From positions 209,157-273,156 of the forward strand of contig NZ_QLNV01000007.1 in the NCBI RefSeq assembly GCF_003285545.1: a stretch of DNA of 64,000 nt, in the 5' to 3' direction. The DNA is from Sinomicrobium soli (GTDB lineage: Bacteria; Bacteroidota; Bacteroidia; Flavobacteriales; Flavobacteriaceae). A model generated the notes under the pieces. It was not told the origin of the DNA, searched no databases, and saw only the letters and a program-made list of their open reading frames with translations. This document shows, piece after piece, positions 42,966 through 51,562 of the stretch (its first letter is position 1; every line of letters starts with the position of its first letter). The translations under genes were made by a program, and so were the position numbers.

Positions 42966-43742
42966 TTAAACCACAGCCAAAGCCCCCCCGTCAACCTGGT
43001 ATACGGCCCCGGTAATGTACTTTGCTTCCGGTGAAACAAGGAATTTAACCATATCGGCTATTTCTTCGGGTTCGGCAGCTCTTCCCAAAGGAATATATCC
43101 TACTTTATCCATCAAAGATTTCATGGCTTCTTCCTCTGTGACAGGAGAAGATTCCACCATTTTATGAATATATTTTTCCATTTGTGGGGTTTTAACCAGA
43201 CCCGGAGAAACGGTGTTGACCCGGATCCCCTTACTACCCACTTCCGTTGCCAGGGCTTTGCCATAGGCATTCAGTGCTGCTTTCGCTGCAGAGTAAGCCA
43301 TAGTCGTATCCCAAATGGGTTGTTTTGCCGGGTTCATGGAAATATTAATAATCACGCCATTCTCCTGTTCGATCATAAACGGCAGCAATGCCCTATTGAT
43401 GCGAACTGCTGCCATCAGATTCAACTGTAATTCATTGTCCCAATCCTTATCGGAAAGGACACTATATCCCCCTTTTGGGGTCAGGTTGGCCCCGGCATTA
43501 TTGACTATGATATCAATCTTACCATAAGTATCGATGATTTCCTTTGCTATAATTCCCGCACTTTCTGCCTGTGCCAAATCTGCCGGAATAAAATAATGTT
43601 TATTAATGTTATCCTTTGGTTTTGTGCGTGCGACCACAATTACTTCTACCCCACAATTGCCCAATTTATCTGCAATGGCTTTTCCTATACCTTTCGTTCC
43701 GCCTGTTACCAAAGCAACTTTTCCTTTTAATGATTGATTCAT
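42966..43742 (-). CDS. Short-chain dehydrogenase/reductase
   Basis: This is a 258-residue classical SDR: VALVTGGTKGIGKAIADKLG (TGxxxGxG at about 13-20), NNAGANLTPKG, the catalytic Ser in INISMNPAK, and Tyr/Lys in YSAAKAALNAYGKA. It ends with YITGAVYQVDGGALAVV. It reduces or oxidises an unknown alcohol/carbonyl with NAD(P). It is transcribed divergently from an HxlR regulator whose operator-like inverted repeat lies between them. Confidence 0.9.
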   Translation of the reverse strand: MNQSLKGKVALVTGGTKGIGKAIADKLGNCGVEVIVVARTKPKDNINKHYFIPADLAQAESAGIIAKEIIDTYGKIDIIVNNAGANLTPKGGYSVLSDKDWDNELQLNLMAAVRINRALLPFMIEQENGVIINISMNPAKQPIWDTTMAYSAAKAALNAYGKALATEVGSKGIRVNTVSPGLVKTPQMEKYIHKMVESSPVTEEEAMKSLMDKVGYIPLGRAAEPEEIADMVKFLVSPEAKYITGAVYQVDGGALAVV

Positions 43743-43780
43743 AAGCTTATAATTTTAATCTGAGTTGCAATATTAGGGAC

Positions 43781-43822
43781 ATTACTTTACTTTTGAAAGA
43801 AGTTACACTTTTGTAAAGTAAT
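43781..43822. promoter_or_regulatory. HxlR-type operator between SDR and HxlR genes
   Basis: ATTACTTTAC (43781-43790) and GTAAAGTAAT (43813-43822) are perfect 10-bp inverted arms 22 bp apart, with ACTTTTG repeated inside. They lie between the divergent starts, so one dimer-pair could control both genes. Confidence 0.65.
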
Positions 43823-43858
43823 GATCAATAGTAAAGCTTTGTTGAACATCAAATCATT

Positions 43859-44185
43859 ATGGACGAAAAAAAAATAAAGAAAAATGAGGGACCTTGTTCC
43901 CTCATCGAAATTTTAAAAGTTATCGGCGGAAAATGGTCCATATCCATTATTTACGTTTTGATTTCCGGGACAAAGCGCTTTAGCGAAATAGAACGAAGCA
44001 TTCCCAATATCAACACCAGAATGTTGGCCAAAGAATTAAAGAACCTGGCAGATCACGAAATTGTGATAAGAAAGGTCTATGCCACGGTGCCTCCTACGGT
44101 AGAATATAACCTGACCACGAAAGGTAAAAAACTGGAGCCCGTTATCAATGAAATCTATAAATGGGGCCTTGAGTACGTTTATTAA
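43859..44185 (+). CDS. HxlR-family regulator, SDR-associated
   Basis: The 108-residue winged-helix protein has the HxlR signature: GPCSLIEILKVIGGKWSISI, RFSEIERSIPNINTRMLAKE, VEYNLTTKGKKLEPVINEIY. The N-terminal Cys (about residue 13) is the residue used for redox/electrophile sensing in HypR/YodB-type members; here its role is inferred. It is divergent from the SDR gene at 42966 and probably represses it. Confidence 0.88.
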   Translation: MDEKKIKKNEGPCSLIEILKVIGGKWSISIIYVLISGTKRFSEIERSIPNINTRMLAKELKNLADHEIVIRKVYATVPPTVEYNLTTKGKKLEPVINEIYKWGLEYVY

Positions 44186-44592
44186 AGCAAACTAAAAATT
44201 ACAATTATGAAACTATGAAAAGTTCTACACGTGCCCCAATATCTGCATTCCTGAAAATAAGGAGCCTGTAGAGGTTTAATATTTTTGATTTCCTAATAAA
44301 AACACCTGAAATGTTTCAAAACATAGTGATCGGAGTCTATTGTATAACAGATGAAATTTTAAATAAATGAACCTCAGAGAACATATCAAATTGTGTTCAA
44401 TAACCTAAACTGTATTTAGACAAACTCTTAATTCTACTCTGATCAATAATGAGCGATAACACTCCATACACGTAATTTTCGAAACATGTAAGGAGAGGTA
44501 AAAGAGATGTTTTGGAGCTAAATTACATATGAAAAGAAAATAGTGTAAAAGGTATTCATTTCATAAAATTTCGTTAAACACAGCATAGGTAT
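44186..44592. other. Intergenic region before ArsR cassette copy 2, nothing recognised
   Basis: These are about 400 AT-rich bases with no plausible gene, no repeat found elsewhere in the window and no RNA gene. The only structured sequence is the operator at its right end. The corresponding region before copy 1 is unrelated until about 40 bp before the ArsR start, which marks the left edge of the duplicated block. Confidence 0.5.
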
Positions 44593-44608
44593 TTAGGTAA
44601 TTCCCTAA
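44593..44608. promoter_or_regulatory. ArsR operator, copy 2 upstream site
   Basis: TTAGGTAATTCCCTAA is the same operator as at 19620 with one broken pair (A to C). It overlaps the -7 box TAAATTTG (44606-44613) directly before the ArsR ATG. Confidence 0.7.
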
Positions 44609-44617
44609 ATTTGTGCC

Positions 44618-44923
44618 ATGGAATTATTAGAGATCATAAAGTCATTATCAAACGAAACGCGTTTAAACATCCTGGAATGGTTAAAGGACCCCTTTGCCCA
44701 TTTTCCGGAAGAGGAACTGAGCCAGGACACCCCGGAGTTGGGTGTATGTGTGTCCGATATTGCCAAAAAGGCCGGAATGTCCGTTCCTACTGTTTCCGAT
44801 TATTTAAAGACCATGTCATCGGCGAATATTCTGATCGCTACACGAAAGGGGCAGTGGACTTATTATAAAAGAAACGAAAAATCCATTCAGGATCTGGCAA
44901 CGCATATTAAAGATAAACTATAA
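44618..44923 (+). CDS. ArsR-family winged-helix repressor, copy 2
   Basis: This 101-residue protein is 97/101 identical to the 19645 product; the changes (V6I, R36Q, A68S, N98D) lie outside the recognition helix GMSVPTVSDYL. The two regulators should therefore read the same operators and cross-regulate both cassettes. It has the same upstream palindrome and promoter overlap. Confidence 0.88.
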   Translation: MELLEIIKSLSNETRLNILEWLKDPFAHFPEEELSQDTPELGVCVSDIAKKAGMSVPTVSDYLKTMSSANILIATRKGQWTYYKRNEKSIQDLATHIKDKL

Positions 44924-44941
44924 ATTTTTTTCGTTTAACTT

Positions 44942-44957
44942 TTAGGCTTTTGCCTAA
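44942..44957. promoter_or_regulatory. ArsR operator, copy 2 internal site
   Basis: TTAGGCTTTTGCCTAA differs from the copy 1 internal site (TTAGGTTTTTACCTAA) by a matched pair of changes that keep the palindrome. It lies between the ArsR gene and the reductase at 44976. Confidence 0.75.
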
Positions 44958-44975
44958 TTATACAAATATATAAAT

Positions 44976-45950
44976 ATGAAAGCAGCAGTGTTAAAAGAGT
45001 TCGGCTCTATTGAAAATTTTGAAATCGCAGATATCCCTACGCCCAAACCCGGATTCCAGGAAGTTTTGGTCAAGGTCTATGCTACTTCTGTAAACCCTTT
45101 GGATTACCAGGTACGCCGGGGGGATTATAAAAATGAACTGGAACTCCCCGTTATTACAGGTCACGATATCTCCGGTGAGATCGTAGCGCTCGGACCCGGG
45201 GTAAAAAACTTTAAGGTCGGTGATGAAGTGTATTATACCCCGGAGATCTTTAATGGCCCCGGGAGTTACGTTCAATACCACGTTGCCCACGAGTCCATCA
45301 TGGGTTTAAAACCAAAAAACCTGAGCCACCTGGAAGCAGCAACACTTCCCTTGGCCGCAGGAACAGCCTGGGAGATGTTAGTTTCCAGGGCACAACTCAA
45401 AATCAACCAATCCATCCTGGTTCATGGCGGCGCCGGTGGTGTAGGGATACCGACCATTCAAATCGCCAAGGCTATGGGAGCTATTGTGTATACCACAGCG
45501 AGAAAAGCCCATCATGAATTTCTCCTGGAACTGGGTGCTGACCATGTCATCGATTATGAAAATGAAGACTACCTTCAGGTGATCGATCAATTGACAAACC
45601 ATAAAGGCGTAGATGTTATCATTGATACTATCGGTGGTAACACCCTTTCCGATAGCGGAAAGATCCTCAGCCAGCTGGGGCAGGTAGTGACATTGGTGGA
45701 CATAGAGAAACCTCAGAACCTTATTGAGGCCTGGGGGAAAAATGCGACCTATCACTTTGTCTTTACCCGGCAGAATAGAAATAAACTGGATGAATTAACC
45801 AAACTGGTAGAAAGCAACAAGCTAAAACCGGTTTTAAATAAGGTATTTCCGTTGTCGGAGATTGGTAAGGCCCATAGCTTATTGGAATACAGAACAGGTG
45901 ATAAAAACTTCTATGGCAAAATAGGTATAGAAGTTGAAAAAGAAGCATAA
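44976..45950 (+). CDS. NAD(P)H-dependent quinone oxidoreductase (MDR family), copy 2A
   Basis: The 324-residue product is about 95% identical to 20002-20976 (16 differences by my count). All cofactor motifs are kept (HGGAGGVGIPTIQIAKAMGA), so it should have the same activity on quinones or enones. The changes cluster in the first 35 residues (M5V, P11S, V18A, K22T, E24K, K28Q, F35Y) near the expected substrate pocket, which could alter preference. Confidence 0.9.
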   Translation: MKAAVLKEFGSIENFEIADIPTPKPGFQEVLVKVYATSVNPLDYQVRRGDYKNELELPVITGHDISGEIVALGPGVKNFKVGDEVYYTPEIFNGPGSYVQYHVAHESIMGLKPKNLSHLEAATLPLAAGTAWEMLVSRAQLKINQSILVHGGAGGVGIPTIQIAKAMGAIVYTTARKAHHEFLLELGADHVIDYENEDYLQVIDQLTNHKGVDVIIDTIGGNTLSDSGKILSQLGQVVTLVDIEKPQNLIEAWGKNATYHFVFTRQNRNKLDELTKLVESNKLKPVLNKVFPLSEIGKAHSLLEYRTGDKNFYGKIGIEVEKEA

Positions 45951-45971
45951 CAAGTTTTTCAAGACATAACA

Positions 45972-46019
45972 ATGACCTCCTCGAGCCATGATAGGTACTT
46001 AAAAAAACAGGAGGTCAGA
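45972..46019 (+). other. Conserved stem-loop between the two reductase genes (copy 2)
   Basis: TGACCTCC and GGAGGTCA arms as in copy 1 (20999-21044). The loop differs in about a quarter of its positions, while the arms are unchanged. Confidence 0.5.
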
Positions 46020-46147
46020 TGTTTACCTTGATATCTCAAATAAAAAAATATAACAATGAAACACCCATGACAAAGTTTTCTTTAACACAAACAAGCATGA
46101 ATATGGGTGTTCCATGTGACCGTTGAAAAACAAATAAAAATATACAC

Positions 46148-47083
46148 ATGAAAGCAATTGTATTACAGGCACCGGGAGGTGTAGAAAACTTAGTCATTCA
46201 GGATATGGACAAACCGGCCATTAAGTCCGGGGAAGTATTAATACAGGTCAAAGCGATAAGCATCAATCCTGTCGATATAAAAACCCGTAATGGAAAAGGA
46301 ATATATGGACGGATAAAGGATGAAAATCCTCTTGTTTTGGGATGGGATATCTCGGGTGCGGTTGTTGAAAGCCACGATACTAAATTTCAAATTGGCGACG
46401 AGGTATTCGGGATGGTTAACTTTCCCGGTCATGGAAGAGCGTATGCGGAATACGTAGCAGCCCCGGCATCGCAACTGGCCCTTAAACCTCAGAACATTAC
46501 CCATGAAGAGGCAGCCGCAGCAACTCTGGTTGCCCTGACCGCCTGGCAGGCCCTGGTCACAAACGCCAACGTCCGGAAAGGTCAGAAAGTCCTGATCCAT
46601 GCGGCCTCAGGTGGCGTTGGCCACATGGCGGTCCAGATTGCCAAATATTCAGGGGCTACCGTGGTCGGAACATCCTCTTCGAAAAACAGGGATTTTGTAT
46701 TGGGCCTCGGAGCTGATGCACACATTGATTACCACGACTATGACTGGACCGCTCACCCCAGGGAATTTGATTTTGTCCTCGATACTATCGGGGGCGACAA
46801 CATCGATCACTCTCTTGAAGTGACCAGGGAAGGCGGAAGTATCATCAGTATTCCTACCAGCCTGAATGAGGAAGTCACCTCAAAGGCTGCTTCCAAAGGG
46901 GTAAAAGGCTATTTTATCCTGGTGCAATCCGATGGTGGGGATATGGAAAAAATAGCGGCTCTTTTGGAAAAAGGAATCCTAAAACCACATATTTACAAAA
47001 TATACGGTTTTGATCAGATAAAAGAAGCCCATTTACAGCAGGAGACCGGCAGAACCGTTGGAAAACTGGTCATAACCACATAA
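46148..47083 (+). CDS. NAD(P)H-dependent quinone oxidoreductase (MDR family), copy 2B
   Basis: The 311-residue product is about 90% identical to 21111-22046. The match is uneven: the first 50 codons and last 50 codons differ often, while a central stretch (about 46300-46590) is nearly identical in DNA, suggesting gene conversion. The nucleotide motif IHAASGGVGHMAVQIAKYSG is intact. An insertion of about 60 bp separates it from the stem-loop compared with copy 1. Confidence 0.9.
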   Translation: MKAIVLQAPGGVENLVIQDMDKPAIKSGEVLIQVKAISINPVDIKTRNGKGIYGRIKDENPLVLGWDISGAVVESHDTKFQIGDEVFGMVNFPGHGRAYAEYVAAPASQLALKPQNITHEEAAAATLVALTAWQALVTNANVRKGQKVLIHAASGGVGHMAVQIAKYSGATVVGTSSSKNRDFVLGLGADAHIDYHDYDWTAHPREFDFVLDTIGGDNIDHSLEVTREGGSIISIPTSLNEEVTSKAASKGVKGYFILVQSDGGDMEKIAALLEKGILKPHIYKIYGFDQIKEAHLQQETGRTVGKLVITT

Positions 47084-47148
47084 CACAGGAACTGTCAGAA
47101 GGTGAAAAATATCTGATTTCTCAAGGTTTTGTTTTAGCAGTATCTTCA

Positions 47149-47508
47149 TTACCCGATAATCTGCTTTCGATGGTTTAATCCCCAATCGGCTATGGTAAGG
47201 GTGAGTGGTTTTAAAGTTTCGCCGTACTCGGTAAGTTGATATTGCACCGTAATGGGTTGCGTACTTAAAACCTCCCGGGTAATGAGTTGATTCATTTCAA
47301 GTTCCTTGAGTTCCCGGCTGAGCATTTTTCCGGAAATACCTTCCACCTCCCTCAGCAATTCGGAGTAGCGCATAGGGTAAAAGCTTAAGCACGAAATAAT
47401 GGATATTTTCCATTTGCCACCAATGACATCTAAGGTATCATGTATGGCCCTGATATTGTGCTTACACACTTTATTAATTCCTTTTGTCGTTTTGCTTTGC
47501 TTTTCCAT
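47149..47508 (-). CDS. HxlR-family regulator, nitroreductase-associated
   Basis: From the ATG at 47508 the product is 119 residues (the upstream start at 47577 would overlap the promoter region). Features are CKHNIRAIHDTLDVIGGKWK, MRYSELLREVEGISGKMLSR and VQYQLTEYGETLKPLTLTIA. It has a Cys near the N-terminus as in redox-sensing relatives. It is divergent from the nitroreductase gene and probably represses it. Confidence 0.88.
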   Translation of the reverse strand: MEKQSKTTKGINKVCKHNIRAIHDTLDVIGGKWKISIISCLSFYPMRYSELLREVEGISGKMLSRELKELEMNQLITREVLSTQPITVQYQLTEYGETLKPLTLTIADWGLNHRKQIIG

Positions 47509-47537
47509 GTGCCAAAATTTAGTAGTGGTTACCCAAA

Positions 47538-47595
47538 TGTCACTATTACTTTTTGTCACAAAGGTACTTATTGTCACTAATGCGATATAATTTTG
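47538..47595 (+). promoter_or_regulatory. Nitroreductase promoter with TGTCAC repeats
   Basis: TGTCAC occurs at 47538, 47554 and 47572 (spacing 16 and 18 bp), just before a TAATTTTG -7 box (47588-47595) that lies 20 bp upstream of the nitroreductase ATG. The repeats are a candidate HxlR operator controlling both divergent genes. Confidence 0.5.
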
Positions 47596-47615
47596 CCATA
47601 TAAAATTTATAAGAT

Positions 47616-48245
47616 ATGGATTTAATACAGGATTTAAACTGGAGGTACGCTACAAAAAGTTATAGTAACCAAAGAATAAGCAACGAAAAATTAGATTTTA
47701 TCCTGGAAGCCATTAATCTATCGGCTTCCTCCGTAGGATTGCAACCATACCGTATATTCGCCATTGATAATGCGGAACTGAAATCAACATTGGGAGCTAA
47801 TTCCTTTAACAAACAAATAGCGCAATCATCGCACCTTCTGGTATTTGCAGCATATAACAAAGTTACAACCCAACATGTTCGTGACCTGGTAGAATTAACC
47901 GCGGAAAAACAAGGTGTCACAGAAGAATCATTGGACGGGTTATTCACTGCTGCAAACACCTATTTCACAAGCAGAAGCGACGAAGATAATAAGCTTTGGG
48001 CAGAAAGACAGACCTATATTGCCTTGGGAACAGCACTAATAGCAGCGGCAAATGCCAAAGTAGATGCCACACCAATGGAAGGTTTCGATGCACAGTTGTT
48101 TGATGAATTATTAGGCCTGAATGAAAAAGATTTACATAGCATTGTAATACTTTCCCTGGGGTATCGCGATAACGCCAATGATTACTTAGCCCATTTGCCT
48201 AAAGTGAGAATACCTATAGATGAGATGGTAACAAAGATTGGTTAA
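47616..48245 (+). CDS. NAD(P)H-dependent FMN nitroreductase
   Basis: The 209-residue enzyme starts DLNWRYATKSYSNQRIS, the conserved RxATKxY motif of oxygen-insensitive nitroreductases. It continues SASSVGLQPYRIFAIDN (FMN/phosphate contacts) and LNEKDLHSIVILSLGYRD near the end. It reduces nitro compounds or quinones by two electrons with FMN. It is transcribed away from an HxlR regulator, the usual arrangement for inducible detoxification. Confidence 0.9.
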   Translation: MDLIQDLNWRYATKSYSNQRISNEKLDFILEAINLSASSVGLQPYRIFAIDNAELKSTLGANSFNKQIAQSSHLLVFAAYNKVTTQHVRDLVELTAEKQGVTEESLDGLFTAANTYFTSRSDEDNKLWAERQTYIALGTALIAAANAKVDATPMEGFDAQLFDELLGLNEKDLHSIVILSLGYRDNANDYLAHLPKVRIPIDEMVTKIG

Positions 48246-48257
48246 ACATACGGACAA

Positions 48258-48294
48258 GAGGCTGTCTTCTGCAAGTGAAGACAGTCCCTTTTTT
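48258..48294 (+). terminator. Intrinsic terminator after the nitroreductase gene
   Basis: GGCTGTCTTC and GAAGACAGTC pair around TGCAAGT, followed by CCTTTTTT. It is 13 bp after the stop codon. Confidence 0.85.
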
Positions 48295-48387
48295 GTCCGG
48301 GTAATTGCCTGATAAAAACATCAAGCGCATCATCAAAAGGTTGAAAAACTTTATAGACGTCCTTTTGCATATTCCAAACAGATAAAG

Positions 48388-48415
48388 AACTCGTCTTGAG
48401 TTATTATAATTTTTT
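48388..48415. terminator. Second hairpin at the convergent gene end
   Basis: AACTC-GTCTT-GAGTT is followed by ATTATAATTTTTT on the plus strand. It backs up the terminator at 48258 and resembles the hairpin at 19411. Confidence 0.5.
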
Positions 48416-48417
48416 AA

Positions 48418-49812
48418 TCACAAATACTTACTTTTAATCACGGTCATTTTTTCTCTCATCATTTCGTTGATTGTATAGGAAATTCCCCCCATACCAATTC
48501 CGGACGTATCTCTGCCGCCAAAAGGCATCCAATCGACTCTGAACGCCGTATGGTCGTTGACCATTACCGCAGTAGCATTAAGTTTTTTAACGGTATCCAT
48601 AGCGATGTCTATATTTTTTGTAAATACCGCAGCCTGGAAATGAACATCCAACGCATTGGCCCTATTGATAGCTTCATCTCTGTCCGTATAAGTATAAATA
48701 CAAACCACCGGTCCGAAAATTTCATTGGTCGAAACTTTTGATTTTTCTGATGGATTGAGCAAAACAGTAGGTTGATAAAGGGTTTCGGAAATCCGTTTTC
48801 CACCTGTAAGCAATTGAGCTCCTTCGACAATCGCTTCATTGACCCATTCCGCTACACGGTCTACTTCTTTGGGTAAAATCAAAGGACCAACATCTGTCGC
48901 TGCATCCGCAGGGTCTCCAACGGTTAATTGATTAGCCTCCGTTACAAATTTTTTAATAAAGTTTTCGATAATCCCTTCATGCACATAAACCCTTTGTACC
49001 GAAACACAAACTTGCCCGGCATGATAAAACCCGCCTTTTACCAAATCGGGAATCATTTCTCCAAAATCAGCGTCCTGTTCTACAATGACAGGTGCTGCAC
49101 CGCCGTGTTCCAAAGCACTTCTTGTACCGGGCGACAATTTGCTATGCAAATACCAACCTACCTTAGCCGAGCCTATAAAGGAGAAAAAATGAATCCGGGA
49201 ATCGGTTACCAATGCTTCGGCCAGATCTCTTTCACAAAGCACCACTTGTATCCAACCTTCCGGAGCACCGGCATCTTTAAAAATTTCTGCCAGGGCTATA
49301 CCGGACATGGGGGTTGTTAAAGCCGGTTTGAACATAACCGGGCAACCAGCCGCAAATGCGGTAGCAATCTGGTGTACGGCTAAGTTCAACGGATGATTAA
49401 AGGCACTGATTGCGGCTACAATACCAATCGGTTCTTTGGTGGTAAAAGCCAATCGGCTTTGAGCAGATTCGGTCAACGCCATTGGAATTTGTTCACCCTT
49501 GATTTGCGAAATATGCTCAGCCGCTAATTTCACACCTTTAATGGCTCTTAAAACTTCTGCTTTCGAATCTTGGTAAGGTTTTCCTCCTTCACTTAGCGCC
49601 AAATGTATCAGTTCTCCTACTCTGTCACTCATGAGTGAAGCAGTTTTTTCCAATATCTCCATTCGTTTATAAGCAGGAATCCAAAGCGACTGGTTTTCAA
49701 AAAGATGCTGAGCCGTTTGAATGGATTTTTCAAGCTCGTTCCTGTCCATTAAATTCAATTCTTTAATGACGCTCAAGTCGTAAGGCGACACTATTTTTAC
49801 GGTGTTCTGCAT
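48418..49812 (-). CDS. NAD(P)+ aldehyde dehydrogenase
   Basis: This 464-residue ALDH shows AAISAFNHPLNLAVHQIATA (cofactor/substrate entrance), SFIGSAKVGWYL, LEHGGAAPVIVEQ (catalytic Glu), HAGQVCVSVQRVYV (catalytic Cys, about 277) and EIFGPVVCIYTY. It is closest in style to the lactaldehyde/phosphonoacetaldehyde group rather than the 22177 enzyme. It follows an NmrA-like gene by 11 bp, in a run of minus-strand redox genes from 51.6 kb. Confidence 0.9.
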   Translation of the reverse strand: MQNTVKIVSPYDLSVIKELNLMDRNELEKSIQTAQHLFENQSLWIPAYKRMEILEKTASLMSDRVGELIHLALSEGGKPYQDSKAEVLRAIKGVKLAAEHISQIKGEQIPMALTESAQSRLAFTTKEPIGIVAAISAFNHPLNLAVHQIATAFAAGCPVMFKPALTTPMSGIALAEIFKDAGAPEGWIQVVLCERDLAEALVTDSRIHFFSFIGSAKVGWYLHSKLSPGTRSALEHGGAAPVIVEQDADFGEMIPDLVKGGFYHAGQVCVSVQRVYVHEGIIENFIKKFVTEANQLTVGDPADAATDVGPLILPKEVDRVAEWVNEAIVEGAQLLTGGKRISETLYQPTVLLNPSEKSKVSTNEIFGPVVCIYTYTDRDEAINRANALDVHFQAAVFTKNIDIAMDTVKKLNATAVMVNDHTAFRVDWMPFGGRDTSGIGMGGISYTINEMMREKMTVIKSKYL

Positions 49813-49823
49813 AATACCTGTTT

Positions 49824-50477
49824 TTATTTTTGTTGCTCAAATTCTAACTTAGAAATAGCTTCTTTGATAGGAGTTTCACCATCGTGCATCGTGATGACTT
49901 TTTTGAATGCAGCTTGATTTTCCAATACTTCAACCAATGTCGTTACTACATTTTCAATGGCGTTTCCTCCCGGATTTTCTACGTTGACTTTTATCATTCC
50001 CGAACCCTTTTTTTCTTCCAGGGTGCCTGGCTGCAAAATCGTATAGTTTAAGGCTGTACTAAGCAACCATTGATCTGCATAATGTTTGGCAATGTTGTAA
50101 TCGGTTAAGGGCTGCAAAAAGCTTTCGTTCCATCTGTTGGGCTGCAAGGCAAAAACGGAGCTTAGCATGATATATCGCTTAACCTTCAATTTCTCGGCGG
50201 CTTGCATCGTTTTGACGGCTCCGTGTAAATCAACCTGTAATAAATTTTTCCCTCTTGAACCCGACACAAAATAAATAGCTTCCGTATCATCAGGAATCAT
50301 TTCTTCTATTTCTTTTACACTGCTTAATACATCTAAATTGATCTGTGAAAAATTGGGGGAATCTACCAAAAGTTCCGCTTTCCTGGAAGTTCCTATCACC
50401 GTATGATTTTGGTTAAGTAATGCATTTACCAGCCGTTGACCTACTCGTCCTGTTGCACCTATGACTACTATTTTCAT
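49824..50477 (-). CDS. NAD(P)-binding NmrA/atypical SDR protein
   Basis: The 217-residue product has the N-terminal dinucleotide motif VVIGATGRVGQRLVNALL (GxTGxxG), AIYFVSGSRGKNL, KVKRYIMLSSVFALQP and YNIAKHYADQWLLST (Tyr...Lys-like region). It may be a reductase or a redox sensor of the NmrA/HSCARG kind. It lies between the quinol-monooxygenase-like and aldehyde dehydrogenase genes. Confidence 0.85.
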   Translation of the reverse strand: MKIVVIGATGRVGQRLVNALLNQNHTVIGTSRKAELLVDSPNFSQINLDVLSSVKEIEEMIPDDTEAIYFVSGSRGKNLLQVDLHGAVKTMQAAEKLKVKRYIMLSSVFALQPNRWNESFLQPLTDYNIAKHYADQWLLSTALNYTILQPGTLEEKKGSGMIKVNVENPGGNAIENVVTTLVEVLENQAAFKKVITMHDGETPIKEAISKLEFEQQK

Positions 50478-50519
50478 TTTGTTGTTTTTTATTACAATAA
50501 CTTTATTTCGAATATTATT

Positions 50520-50822
50520 TTAAAAGTCCAATAGTGAACTGATTACCACTTCTCTGTTTTCCAATAGCGGTATTATTTTTCCAACGACTACATCTTGAAA
50601 ATGCGCGGAATTTCTATGAAATTCCAATGCTTCCTGATTCGTGTACTCTTCAAAAAGCATCAGGATATTTTCGTTATCATTGCCTTGATATACTTCATAT
50701 TTCAGGTTGCCTTCTTCGGCAGAACTTTTTGCAACAGCTTCTTTTAAAAGTGATATAACGGCTTCTAAATTGCCTTGCTTTACCTGCCATTTGGCAAAGG
50801 TTGTGATTGTTTTATTGTTCAT
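50520..50822 (-). CDS. Antibiotic-biosynthesis-monooxygenase-fold (quinol monooxygenase-like) protein
   Basis: This 100-residue ABM-domain protein has FAKWQVKQGNLEAVISLLKE, EGNLKYEVYQGNDNENILML, EYTNQEALEFHRNSAHFQDV. The order of strands and the HxxSxHF motif match YgiN-type quinol monooxygenases, dimeric cofactor-free enzymes that recycle quinols. It is next to NmrA and DJ-1/PfpI-type genes. Confidence 0.88.
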   Translation of the reverse strand: MNNKTITTFAKWQVKQGNLEAVISLLKEAVAKSSAEEGNLKYEVYQGNDNENILMLFEEYTNQEALEFHRNSAHFQDVVVGKIIPLLENREVVISSLLDF

Positions 50823-50847
50823 GACTTTTAAATTTTAATGGAAACAA

Positions 50848-50873
50848 TTCCTCTCTTGATTGTTCGAGAGGAA
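50848..50873 (-). terminator. Hairpin after the DJ-1/PfpI gene
   Basis: TTCCTCTC and GAGAGGAA pair around a 10-nt loop, between the stop at 50891 and the next minus-strand start at 50822. Confidence 0.55.
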
Positions 50874-50890
50874 CTGTCTCTAATGTATTA

Positions 50891-51562
50891 TTATTCAGTT
50901 AATAAAGCGACTACTTTTTCGCCTACACTTTTTGCCGAAGCGGGATTTTGGCCGGTAACAATTCGTCCGTCCTGAATGCTTTGATCCTGCCAAGGTTCTG
51001 CCTCATGAAATATGGCACCCTGTGCTACCAATGCTGCCTGCAAATCGAAAGGAACATCGGCTCTGGCATAGTTGTCTTCTTCTTTTGTGGTAAATGATGA
51101 AATGTTTTTACCCGCAACAAGATAAGAGCCATCGCTCAATTTAGCGTTAAGGAAGGCTACAGGGCCATGACACACAGCACTGATTACGGCACCACGTTCG
51201 TAGGCGTCAACAATCACCTTTTTCAACAATTCGTTTTCGGGCATGTCTACCATAGGTGCTAATCCTCCCGGAACAAAAACAGCATCATATACACTGGTAT
51301 CCATATCTTCCAACCTGGCAGCTTTTTGCATTAAATCCCATCCATCACCTGTTAAAAATTTAAGGTTGTCGGGATCACCGGCTAATCCTAATGCATCTAA
51401 GTAAGGTGTATCTCCGGTTAAAGAAGCGAAGTCTATGTGAAAACCAGCTTTATCAAACTCGGCATAAGGGTGCGCTACTTCCGGTAAAAAAACACCTGTT
51501 CTCCTGTTGTTGGGTCCAATTGCATTGGCGTTGGACGCAATAATTAAAACTTTTTTGCTCAT
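50891..51562 (-). CDS. DJ-1/PfpI-type class I glutamine-amidotransferase-like protein
   Basis: From the ATG at 51562 (MSKKVLIIASNANAIG) the product is 223 residues. The nucleophile elbow is GAVISAVCHGPVAFLNAKL (Cys about 132, His next). The PGGLAPMVDMPEN loop and RTGVFLPEVAHPY with the partner Glu fit the Hsp31/YhbO/DJ-1-like group, which removes glyoxals or repairs damaged groups. The adjacent electrophile-reducing genes are consistent with that role. Confidence 0.88.
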   Translation of the reverse strand: MSKKVLIIASNANAIGPNNRRTGVFLPEVAHPYAEFDKAGFHIDFASLTGDTPYLDALGLAGDPDNLKFLTGDGWDLMQKAARLEDMDTSVYDAVFVPGGLAPMVDMPENELLKKVIVDAYERGAVISAVCHGPVAFLNAKLSDGSYLVAGKNISSFTTKEEDNYARADVPFDLQAALVAQGAIFHEAEPWQDQSIQDGRIVTGQNPASAKSVGEKVVALLTE

